The position numbers were made by a program, and so were the translations under genes. This document shows positions 17,308 to 25,539 of a stretch of 64,000 nucleotides of DNA, piece after piece. The DNA is from Myxococcaceae bacterium (GTDB taxonomy: Bacteria > Myxococcota_A > Polyangia > Polyangiales > Ga0077539): contig SCUS01000092.1 of the NCBI GenBank assembly GCA_004297725.1, positions 357,839 through 421,838 on the forward strand, written 5' to 3'. Below the pieces are notes generated by a model. That model was not told the DNA's origin. It ran no database searches and saw only the letters and a program-made list of their open reading frames with translations. Each line of letters opens with the position of its first letter. Within the stretch, counting starts at the first letter, position 1.

Positions 17308-17760
17308 TCAGGGAGTGGCGGCGGTCTGGACGGTGCTGGTGCGCACGCAGTACGAGCCGCGCACGCCCTCGTTGTACTGCTCGCCCGCGATGGAGACGCA
17401 GGAGAAGCTCTCCGGGCAGGTGCAGAGCACCGACGACTCGGTGGTCGCCGCGAGGGACGGGGGGACGCCGCAGCGGCAGGTGCAGTACACGTGCTTCGGG
17501 CGCTCGGCGCCGGTGCGGTCGGTCTCTTCGGGGTAGCGGTACACGAGGCAGATGCGGGAGCGGCACTCCAGCGACTGGGTCTCGATGTAGATCTCGGTGC
17601 CGAGGAAGCAGCCCGCGCTGCCGCCGTCGCGCCCCGGAGAACACGGCTGGTTCATCGGGCGGCCGGGGGCGCACGGGTCGCCGACGACCTCGGTCGCACA
17701 GCCGGTCACACCGAGCAGACCGATCGCCACAACACCCACCAACGATGCCAGTCTCTTCAC
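17308..17760 (-). CDS. Small cysteine-rich lipoprotein
   Basis: The 150-aa product begins at a GTG with GAGGAG about 9 nt upstream. The signal peptide ends in the lipobox GVTGC (Cys21). The mature chain has about a dozen cysteines and no recognised domain. It is probably an exported outer-membrane-anchored protein. The gap on its upstream side (17761-18041) separates it from the divergent TPR gene block. Confidence 0.85.
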   Translation of the reverse strand: MKRLASLVGVVAIGLLGVTGCATEVVGDPCAPGRPMNQPCSPGRDGGSAGCFLGTEIYIETQSLECRSRICLVYRYPEETDRTGAERPKHVYCTCRCGVPPSLAATTESSVLCTCPESFSCVSIAGEQYNEGVRGSYCVRTSTVQTAATP

Positions 17761-17928
17761 GGGATACGGATCTCCTCGCGCCCGCAGCGGCGAGCGGTGG
17801 AACGCTAACGTCGCGCGGAGAATCCCGTCAAGCGCAAAGACCCTCCGGCAGCGGGCGGGGACTCGGCGACGGGGTGGTCACTCCCGCCCCACCGACCCGC
17901 TCCCCCAGCGACGGCTGTATCGAATGGC

Positions 17929-17957
17929 TTCTCTTGCGAGAAACGTTTCGGTACACT
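17929..17957 (+). promoter_or_regulatory. Possible promoter and operator of the TPR gene block
   Basis: The perfect 10-bp palindrome GAAACGTTTC (17940-17949) directly precedes a -10-like TACACT (17952-17957). A 17-nt spacer would place the weak hexamer TTCTCT at -35. The predicted transcript start is about 75 nt before the first TPR gene. Suggestive only. Confidence 0.3.
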
Positions 17958-18041
17958 CCGCGCCTCGACGGCGACTGAGCCGGTCGGTGACGATGACGCC
18001 ATCGGGCGATGACGTGTGACGTGAAGCGAGGCGAGGCAGCG

Positions 18042-19664
18042 ATGGTGCGGAGGCGAATCTCGAAGTGGCTCGCGGGTGCAGGGACGACCGCGATGATCCT
18101 GTGCATGGCGGGATCGGCGTGGGCCCAGCAGCCCGCACAGCCCAACATGGTCTTCCAGCCGGGCGGCGATGACGCCCCGCCTGCGGAGGGTCCGCCGAGC
18201 GAGGCGCTCGCCAACGCGCTGCGGCTCTATCAGCAGGAGCGCTACCAGGAGGCTTCGGTGCAGTTCCAGCGCGTCGTCGAAGGCGAGACGCAGGACGCTC
18301 CGGCCAACCAGCAGAAGGCGCAGTTCCACCTCGGGAAGAGCCTCTACCACCTGGGCTTCTACCAGTCGGCGCTGGCGGTCTTCGACGAGATCGTCGAGCG
18401 CGGCCCGTCGCACCTCTACTTCAACGCCACGCTCCAGTGGCTGGCGCAGCTCGCGTCGCAGCTCCCGGAGCCCGCTGACATCGTCCGCCGCGTGGGCCGC
18501 TACCCGACCACCGCGCTGCAGCAGTTCAACAACAACGAGAGCCGCGGCCTCTACAACCAGCTGCTCTACTTGATGGGCCGCAGCAAGTACCGCGACGGCG
18601 CCTACGACGAGGCCATCGCGCTCTTCCGCCAGGTGCAGCGCCAGTCGCCGTACTACGTGCAGGCGAAGTTCTTCGAGGGCATCTCGCACGTCAACGCGCG
18701 GCGCTCGCAGCCCGGCGTCGACGCCTTCAACGAGGTGCTCCACGCCATCGACGAGGGCGTCGAGGGCATCGAGGACGAAGACCGCATGAGCGACCTCGCG
18801 TGGCTCGAGCTCGCGCGGCTCTACTACTCCACGCGCCACTTCGAGTCGGCCATCGACTCGTGGAACCACGTGGACGTCGACTCGGAGTACTGGCTCGACT
18901 CGCTCTTCGAGGAGAGCTGGGCGTACTTCCTCCAGCAGGACTACCCCCGCGCGCTCGGCAACATCCACACGCTGTTCTCGCCGTACTTCTCCAACGGCTG
19001 GTACCCCGAGGCGATGGTGCTGAAGAGCGTGATCCTCTTCTCCAACTGCCGCTACGACGAGGCCGAGGAGGTGGTCGCGCAGTTCAACGAGCGCTTCGGC
19101 GACCTCCGCCCGGAGATCGAGCGCTACCTGCAGCAGTACCAGGACGACCCGAGCTTCTTCCAGTTCCTCAAGAACGTGCGCGAGGGCCACGCCAACCTGC
19201 CCAACCGGCTGCGCCCGGTGGTGGAGACGGCCTTCGGCGACCGCACGCTGCTGCGCAACCTGGAGTACGTCGCGCAGCTCGAGAGCGAGGAGCGTCGGCA
19301 CAACGGGATGCCCGCGGCCTTCCGCAACAGCTCCGTCGGCGCGCGCATCATCCAGGACATCTCGGTCGCCAAGAGCTTCGCCATCGAGAACGCCGGAACC
19401 CTCGCCCGCGGCCGTTACACCCGCGCGGTGGAGGAGCTCGGCGACCTGCAGAACCAGGCGACGGCGATCCTCATCGAGATCCTCAACGCCCGCCGCGGCC
19501 AGCTCTCGCAGGAGATGCAGCAGCAGCAGGTGAGCGTCGACGTCGCCCGGGCCAACCGCGTCACCGCGGACGAGGAGCACAACCTCTGGCCCTTCAACGG
19601 CGAGTTCTGGCGCGACGAGCTCGGATTCTATCGTCAGCAGGTCGTGTCGCGCTGCGGTCGCTGA
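18042..19664 (+). CDS. Exported TPR protein, GltC-like position in the Glt-like block
   Basis: The 540-aa periplasmic or outer-membrane-associated protein starts at MVRRRISKWLAG (GAGG just upstream); an ATG 33 nt earlier is possible. The signal peptide ends AWA before QQPAQPN. Most of the chain is TPR-like helix pairs: ALRLYQQERYQEASVQFQRV, LGKSLYHLGFYQSALAVFDEI, RSKYRDGAYDEAIALFRQV and more to about residue 360, followed by a helical tail. It heads a seven-gene block on one strand. Its position and layout fit a soluble periplasmic TPR component such as GltC of the Myxococcus gliding machinery, but that assignment rests on architecture and context, not on recognised residues. Confidence 0.85.
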   Translation: MVRRRISKWLAGAGTTAMILCMAGSAWAQQPAQPNMVFQPGGDDAPPAEGPPSEALANALRLYQQERYQEASVQFQRVVEGETQDAPANQQKAQFHLGKSLYHLGFYQSALAVFDEIVERGPSHLYFNATLQWLAQLASQLPEPADIVRRVGRYPTTALQQFNNNESRGLYNQLLYLMGRSKYRDGAYDEAIALFRQVQRQSPYYVQAKFFEGISHVNARRSQPGVDAFNEVLHAIDEGVEGIEDEDRMSDLAWLELARLYYSTRHFESAIDSWNHVDVDSEYWLDSLFEESWAYFLQQDYPRALGNIHTLFSPYFSNGWYPEAMVLKSVILFSNCRYDEAEEVVAQFNERFGDLRPEIERYLQQYQDDPSFFQFLKNVREGHANLPNRLRPVVETAFGDRTLLRNLEYVAQLESEERRHNGMPAAFRNSSVGARIIQDISVAKSFAIENAGTLARGRYTRAVEELGDLQNQATAILIEILNARRGQLSQEMQQQQVSVDVARANRVTADEEHNLWPFNGEFWRDELGFYRQQVVSRCGR

Positions 19665-19711
19665 CCGGGCCCGCGTTCCCAATCCCACACACAGATCCCA
19701 CGGAGAGAGCA

Positions 19712-22700
19712 ATGGTTCGGGTGAGGCAACGAAGCGTGGCGATGGCCCTCGCGGCAACGTGCGCCCTGTTCGGTTCGCTGGCCTACGGGCAGCAGCCGCG
19801 ACGGGGTGCAGCCGCGGCGGCCCAGGCAACACCGGCGGCGACCGTGGAGATCCCCACGGTACCGACGGTCCCAGCGGACGTCTGCATCGCGCCGGAGGCC
19901 AGGGCTCGCGCGCTGGAGTGCCCGGCGGGCTCGCAGCGCTACGGCTCGCACCGGGACACCGCGCCGCCCGCGGCCGCCCGAGCGACGGAGCGCGCGGCCC
20001 CGCACGCGGCGGAGCGACGAGCGCCCGGCCAGGGGCTCGACCGCAACATGATCATGCGGCGCCAGAACATGCAGCAACGCAGCGCCGAGCTGCTGCTGCA
20101 GGAGGCGCAGCTCACGGCCATCCTCGTGCGCCGCATGAGCAACACCGACACGCACCGGCCTGACACGCTGATGCGCCTCGCGGAGGACTACCAGGAGCTC
20201 GCCCAGCTCTCCAACGGCCAGGCGGAGGACCTCGAGGACGACCTCTTCGCCGCCCGCCAGGCGCACAACGACGCCCAGGTCGCGGACATCACCCGCCGCC
20301 AGGCGGCGTTCCGCGCCACCGCGGCGCAGTACCGCGAGCAGCTCATCGCGGCCTTCCGCAACCTGGTCGACGCGCACCCCAACTACGCGCAGATGGACCG
20401 GGCGCTGTTCTACCTGGCCTTCGCGTACCAGGACGGCAACGACTTCAACAACGCGCGCACGGTCTACCGCACGCTGATCCAGCGGTTTCCGCAGTCGCCC
20501 TTCGTCCCCAACGCCTACCTGTCCTTCGCGGAGTACTTCTTCGACCAGGGCGAGATGGAGAACGCGCGCCAGTTCTACGAGCGCGTGCTCTCGGTGCAGG
20601 ACGAGAACAACCAGGTCTACGGCTACGCCCTCTACAAGATGGCCTGGGTTCTCTACAACCTGCAGGACTTCGAGGGGTCGCTCAACAAGTTCTACGAGGT
20701 CATCGAGTACGGGCGCGCGCACCCCAACGCGGGCTCCGTCACCGCGCTCCTGCGCAACGCGCGCATGGAGCTCGTGACCGTGTACGGCGCGGTGTACGGC
20801 ACCGCCGCCAGGCCGCTCAACGTGGGCAACGCCTTCGCGACGTTTCAGCGCTACGCCGCGGACGAAGAGAACTCGTACTCGATGTTCGAGAAGCTCGCGG
20901 AGCTGTACCAGGACGCGGGCCAGTGGCCCAACGCGGTCGCCTCGTACCACGCGATGATGGAGCGCCGCGCCAACAGCGACCGCTTCTGCTTCTGGCAGGC
21001 GCAGGTCGCCCGCGCGATCATCGCGTCGCGGCCGAAGCCCGAGCAACTCGTCGAGGTCAACCGGCTGGTCGACGTCTACAACACCTTCCGCGCGAGCAGC
21101 CGCACCGCCGAGGTGAAGACCGAGTGCCGCAACCAGGCGGCGCGGGTGACCTTCGACGTGGCCTCGCACTGGCACCTCGAGGCCGTCGGCCGCAGCGCCG
21201 AGGGCGCGGTGCAGACGCGCGGGACGCGCAGCCCCGAGACGATGCGAATGACCGCGGACCTCTACCAGAAGATCCTGGACGAGTTCCCCGACTTCGATCA
21301 GGTCGAGTTCACGGAGTACGACCGCCGCGACTGGCCCAACCGCTACCGCATCGCCTACTACCGCGCGGACATGCTGCGCGACATGGGCGACAACGAGCGC
21401 TGCGGCCCCGCGTACGACGCCGTGGTGGAGATGAACCCCGGCGGCGAGTTCACCGAGGACGCCGCGTACAAGGCGGTGCTCTGCTACAACGACTCGTTCT
21501 CCGCGAGCTTCCGCACCGCGGTGCAGCGCAACCAGGGTCGCCAGGGCGCCGCCGCGGCCACCCGCGGACCGCAGCAGACCGACGCGCAGCGACGCGCGGC
21601 CGACCGCGTCCGCGTGGTGCCGCGCGAGCTCAACCCGCGCGAGCAGGGGATGCTCCGGGCGTTCACCCGCTACGTGTGCTTCGTCTCGCCGGACAGCGCC
21701 CAGCGCTCGCCGGAGGGTGAAGACCCGCGCACGGTGATGCTCACCATCAAGTACCGCCGCGCGTACGTGTACTACGTGGCCAACCACTTCGAGGAGGCCG
21801 CGACCCTATTCAAGGACGTCGCCGAGTCAGACGCCGCAGCGCCCGATCCGGAGAACCTCCGCGAGATCGCCGCGGACCTCTACCTCGACAGCCTCAACGT
21901 CATGGGCGACATGTGGAACCCGCAGCGCCCCGCCTGCTACGACGCGATGTCGGCGGCGCTGCCCGACCTGATGACGCGCTTCTGCAGCGCGACGCTGCGC
22001 CCCCAGCACGACGACTTCTGCCGCCGCGTGGAGGACCTGCAGTGCCAGGTGCTCCGCAAGAAGGCTGAGTCGCTCCACGGCGCCAACCGCTACGCGGAGT
22101 CCGCCGCGCAGTACGTCTCCATCGTGCGCACGCACCGCGAGTGCGGCCGCCTCGACGAGATGCTCTACAACGCGGCGATCGAGTACGACGCGGCCTTCCT
22201 CCTCGGCCGCGCGATGCGGGTGCGCGAGCGCCTGGTGCAGATCTTCCTGCCGCGCAACAGCCCGTGGGCCCAGCGCGCGCTCTACCGCCTCGCGGGCAAC
22301 AACCACGCGATCCAGGTGTTCGGCCGCGCGGCCGAGCTCTACGAGCAGTACGCCGAGTACGTGAACAACAACCGGGCGACCGCGATCGCGGCGTCCGAGG
22401 CCGCGCATCGGCTCGCGCCCAACGTCCCGCTGGAGGATCCGGTCCAGCAGGCCGCGGACGCGCTCCGTCAGGCGACGCTCTTCCGCATCGGCCTCGGTGA
22501 GGAAGACCGCGCGCTCGCCAACGCGCAGAAGTTCGCGCGCTACTTCGGCAGCGACCCGGCTCGCCGCCGCGTCGCCGCCAACGTGGTGTTCTCCATCGGG
22601 CAGATCTACACCGACCGCGTGGCCCGTCTGCGCCGCACGGCGACGACGAGCTCCGAGGAGCGCCACACGCGCGACCAGCAGATCCGCCAGGCGTGGAACG

Positions 22701-23593
22701 ACCTCGTGCGCCACTACGAGGGCTTCATGCGCACCTACGCGGCGCAGGGCACGCTCGACCAGAAGATCCAGGGCGCCGTCGCTCTCGCGCGCGGCTACTG
22801 GAACCTCCAGAACTACCGTCAGGCGACGGCGTTCTACCAGCAGGCGGTGGACGCCTGGGGTCCGACCACCGGGGAGGGCGCCGCGGCGACCTCGCCGGGC
22901 CAGGGCACCATCCGCCAGCAGCTCGGCGAAGAGGCCGGCGACGCGATCGAGCGCAGCAAGGACTCCGTCGCGGAGGCGCGCTTCTACCTCGCCGAGGTGC
23001 TCTACCAGCGCTTCCAGAGCGAGCGCTTCCCGCGCAACCCGGGCACCAACCGCCGGGCCTTCGACCTCTGGACCGAGCGGCAGCTCACCCCGTACATCCG
23101 GACCCGTCAGCAGCTCCTCGACGCGGCCTCGGCCAAGTACGTCGAGGTGGTGAACATGCACGTGCCGAACTGGGAGATCGCCGCGGTCTCGCGCCTCGCG
23201 GACATGTACTACCAGTTCGCGACGACGATCCGTAACGCGCCGATTCCGCCCGACATCCAGCGCAACGCCGACCTGCTCGACGCGTACCGCCTGGTGCTCG
23301 ACCAGCGCACGCAGCCCTTCATGAACACCGCCTCGGAGGGCTTCCAGCGGTGCATCCGGACGGCGACGCAGGTGCACTGGTTCAACGAGTGGTCGCAGCT
23401 CTGCGAGCGTGAGCTCTACGAGATCGACCGCGTGCGCTTCCCGCTCGCCGACGAGGTGCGCGTGGAGCCGAACCTGGTGTTCTCGCGCCCGACGAACAGC
23501 CGTCCGGTGTACCAGCTCCAGACCTCCGCCGAGGGCGAGGATGAGCCGGCAGAGCAGGGGCAGGCCGCCGCGGCCCCTGGTGCAGCGCAGTGA
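19712..23593 (+). CDS. Large exported TPR protein, GltD/AgmU-like
   Basis: The 1293-aa protein starts at ATG 19712 with GGAGAG 5-10 nt upstream. The signal peptide is MVRVRQRSVAMALAATCALF and following residues to AYG. After an Ala/Arg-rich stretch, TPR or TPR-like helix pairs run almost to the end (ALFYLAFAYQDGNDFNNART, AYLSFAEYFFDQGEMENARQ, ALYKMAWVLYNLQDFEGSLN and others). The tail is acidic and Gln/Ala-rich. Size, export signal and TPR content match GltD/AgmU, the periplasmic gliding protein of Myxococcus; this is inferred from architecture and neighbours. It begins 47 nt after the preceding gene and ends 17 nt before the next. Confidence 0.88.
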   Translation: MVRVRQRSVAMALAATCALFGSLAYGQQPRRGAAAAAQATPAATVEIPTVPTVPADVCIAPEARARALECPAGSQRYGSHRDTAPPAAARATERAAPHAAERRAPGQGLDRNMIMRRQNMQQRSAELLLQEAQLTAILVRRMSNTDTHRPDTLMRLAEDYQELAQLSNGQAEDLEDDLFAARQAHNDAQVADITRRQAAFRATAAQYREQLIAAFRNLVDAHPNYAQMDRALFYLAFAYQDGNDFNNARTVYRTLIQRFPQSPFVPNAYLSFAEYFFDQGEMENARQFYERVLSVQDENNQVYGYALYKMAWVLYNLQDFEGSLNKFYEVIEYGRAHPNAGSVTALLRNARMELVTVYGAVYGTAARPLNVGNAFATFQRYAADEENSYSMFEKLAELYQDAGQWPNAVASYHAMMERRANSDRFCFWQAQVARAIIASRPKPEQLVEVNRLVDVYNTFRASSRTAEVKTECRNQAARVTFDVASHWHLEAVGRSAEGAVQTRGTRSPETMRMTADLYQKILDEFPDFDQVEFTEYDRRDWPNRYRIAYYRADMLRDMGDNERCGPAYDAVVEMNPGGEFTEDAAYKAVLCYNDSFSASFRTAVQRNQGRQGAAAATRGPQQTDAQRRAADRVRVVPRELNPREQGMLRAFTRYVCFVSPDSAQRSPEGEDPRTVMLTIKYRRAYVYYVANHFEEAATLFKDVAESDAAAPDPENLREIAADLYLDSLNVMGDMWNPQRPACYDAMSAALPDLMTRFCSATLRPQHDDFCRRVEDLQCQVLRKKAESLHGANRYAESAAQYVSIVRTHRECGRLDEMLYNAAIEYDAAFLLGRAMRVRERLVQIFLPRNSPWAQRALYRLAGNNHAIQVFGRAAELYEQYAEYVNNNRATAIAASEAAHRLAPNVPLEDPVQQAADALRQATLFRIGLGEEDRALANAQKFARYFGSDPARRRVAANVVFSIGQIYTDRVARLRRTATTSSEERHTRDQQIRQAWNDLVRHYEGFMRTYAAQGTLDQKIQGAVALARGYWNLQNYRQATAFYQQAVDAWGPTTGEGAAATSPGQGTIRQQLGEEAGDAIERSKDSVAEARFYLAEVLYQRFQSERFPRNPGTNRRAFDLWTERQLTPYIRTRQQLLDAASAKYVEVVNMHVPNWEIAAVSRLADMYYQFATTIRNAPIPPDIQRNADLLDAYRLVLDQRTQPFMNTASEGFQRCIRTATQVHWFNEWSQLCERELYEIDRVRFPLADEVRVEPNLVFSRPTNSRPVYQLQTSAEGEDEPAEQGQAAAAPGAAQ

Positions 23594-23610
23594 GAGTGGG
23601 AGAGAGACCG

Positions 23611-25068
23611 ATGAAGACCCGAGGACTTTCCGGCGCGCTCGTTCTGCTCACGCTCTCCGCGTGCGGCAGCCGACAGACCACGACCACCACGCCCGCGGTC
23701 GCCGCCAACGGCCAGACCGTCACCACCGCCGCGGGCACCGCGGTCAACGAGACCGCCAACACGCGCTTCAACAGCGCCGCCGCGACCATGCGGCAGCACG
23801 ACGAGGCCAACGGCAACCGGGGCGACTGGACCCCGGAGACCTGCAACGTGGTGGCGGGGCTCTTCGAGCAGGCCGCCAACGCGCAGCAGAACGGCAACTT
23901 CCCCGAGGCGTGGTTCAACCGCGGCCTCGTGTACGACCGCTGCGGGATGGCCGAGCCCGCCACGACGGCGCTCAACCGCGCGCTGACGGCCGCGAACGGC
24001 AACTACTGCCGGGCGAAGGTGCAGCTCGGGGTGATGGCCTACCGTCGCCGCGACGTCGCGGGCGCGCGGCAGGCCTTCGAGCAGGCGATCCAGCAGGACG
24101 CCACCCACTGCGTCGAGGGCTACACCAACCTCGCGATGGTGCTGCGCGAGGCCAACCCGACCACGCCGCAGGAGTGGGGCGCGGTCGTGCGCAACATCCG
24201 CTCGGCGCTCGCGCTCGACGACCGCTACCTGCCGGCGCGCACGCAGCTCGCGCTCTCGTACCTGCAGCAGGCGGGCGACGACCCCAACTCGCGCATGATC
24301 TTCCTCGCGGGGCTCGTGTGCGCGCAGGCCGCGCAGGTGGCGCAGACGCAGAACGCGGACCTCGCGCCGGACGTCCGATCGTTCACCGCGGACCTCTACA
24401 ACACGTGGGGGATCATCGACATCCGGCGCAACGAGATCATCAAGGCGCTGGAGCACTTCCGCCGCGCGTACACGCTCAACCCGAACATGTTCGAGGCGTG
24501 GGTGAACTACGGCACGATCAACCTGTCGTTCCGCGGGTACCAGGACGCGAAGGAGGCCTTCGAGCACGCCATCGCGCTCAAGGACGACAGCTACGACGCG
24601 CACATCGGCCTCGGCGTCGCGCTCCGCGGCCTGGCGCTGACCCAGCCGGACGCCGAGCGCGCGCAGACGCTCGCCCGGGCGCAGCAGGAGTACGAGCGGG
24701 CGCGCACCCTCGACGCCAACCGCCCGGACGCCTACTACAACCTGGGCGTGCTCAACATGAACTACATGGGCGGCGCGATCCCGGTGCTGCGCACGGCGCG
24801 CGAGCTGCTGCAGCAGTTCGTGCAGCGAGCGGGATCCACCGCGCGCTTCGTGACCTCGGTGGGCAACGCCACGCGGCACATCCGCAACATCGAGCAGACC
24901 ATCACCGCGCTCGAGGCGGTCGGCGGCGGCGCGGCGCCTGCTCCGGCGACCCCGCCGGCGGCAGCTCCGGCGGCAGCTCCGGCCGCAGCCCCGGCCGCTA
25001 CCCCGGCCCCGGCTGCGGCTCCCGCGCCGGCGGCTGGACAGACGCCCGCGCCCGGGGCATCTCAGTGA
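23611..25068 (+). CDS. TPR lipoprotein, GltE/AglT-like
   Basis: The 485-aa product starts at MKTRGLSG (GGGAGAGAG upstream); a GTG seven codons earlier overlaps the previous stop. Signal peptide with lipobox LSAC (Cys18) followed by Gly, which favours outer-membrane sorting. A linker of about 50 Thr/Ala-rich residues leads to TPRs (FNRGLVYDRCGMAEPATTAL, LGVMAYRRRDVAGARQAFEQ, YNTWGIIDIRRNEIIKALEH, WVNYGTINLSFRGYQDAKEA). The last 45 residues are an Ala/Pro repeat. In Myxococcus the TPR lipoprotein GltE (AglT) anchors the Glt complex to the outer membrane; the layout and place in the block fit. Confidence 0.88.
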   Translation: MKTRGLSGALVLLTLSACGSRQTTTTTPAVAANGQTVTTAAGTAVNETANTRFNSAAATMRQHDEANGNRGDWTPETCNVVAGLFEQAANAQQNGNFPEAWFNRGLVYDRCGMAEPATTALNRALTAANGNYCRAKVQLGVMAYRRRDVAGARQAFEQAIQQDATHCVEGYTNLAMVLREANPTTPQEWGAVVRNIRSALALDDRYLPARTQLALSYLQQAGDDPNSRMIFLAGLVCAQAAQVAQTQNADLAPDVRSFTADLYNTWGIIDIRRNEIIKALEHFRRAYTLNPNMFEAWVNYGTINLSFRGYQDAKEAFEHAIALKDDSYDAHIGLGVALRGLALTQPDAERAQTLARAQQEYERARTLDANRPDAYYNLGVLNMNYMGGAIPVLRTARELLQQFVQRAGSTARFVTSVGNATRHIRNIEQTITALEAVGGGAAPAPATPPAAAPAAAPAAAPAATPAPAAAPAPAAGQTPAPGASQ

Positions 25069-25106
25069 GTGACGTACTGGTTCAACGAGCGCAGAGGTCA
25101 ACGAGC

Positions 25107-25376
25107 ATGAAGAAGATCGTAGCGATGGCGGTGATGGGCGTGGCCATGAGCCTGGGCGGCAGCGCGATGGCGCAGACCCCTCCGGCGGCGGGCGGCGCAC
25201 AGGCGGGCGCCCAGCGCACGCAGGAGTTCAACTTCACCGACGAGCTGGTGCAGGGTCAGCTCGTTCGACCGGACGGAGAGACCTCGCGGGTGCGACGGCG
25301 CAGCGCGGGCATCAGCCTCATCCGCATCCGGGAGCACTTCGTCCCCGAGATGCTCAAGTCTGTCGAGAACCTCTGA
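25107..25376 (+). CDS. Small exported protein, CglF/GltF-like
   Basis: The 89-aa product has a signal peptide ending AMA before QTPPAAGG, then about 20 Gly/Ala/Gln residues and a compact C-terminal block (DELVQGQLVRPDGE...SLIRIREHFVPEMLKSVENL). This short exported protein sits between the TPR lipoprotein gene and the FHA gene, which is where a small GltF/CglF-type component is expected in a Glt cluster. I recall such a conserved REHFVPEMLKS tail in gliding-associated small proteins but cannot verify it here. AGAGGT lies 11-16 nt upstream of the ATG. Confidence 0.75.
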   Translation: MKKIVAMAVMGVAMSLGGSAMAQTPPAAGGAQAGAQRTQEFNFTDELVQGQLVRPDGETSRVRRRSAGISLIRIREHFVPEMLKSVENL

Positions 25377-25539
25377 GGATGCGTTGACGGTTCACGGCGC
25401 GGGTCGGTAAAGTCCGCCCGCCCGTGGAACTTCAGGGCGAGACCGTTGTCGAAGCGTCCAGCGGGCAGAGTGCTCGCTGGAAAGGACCAGCGGTGCGTGA
25501 CCACAACTTCGGGTCACGGCACACGCGACAGGGAGTGCG

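Noticed and set aside
18800..19711. In-frame 5' extension of the 1293-aa TPR protein
   Set aside because: It overlaps the preceding TPR gene and lacks protein-like sequence; ATG 19712 has a ribosome-binding site and signal peptide.
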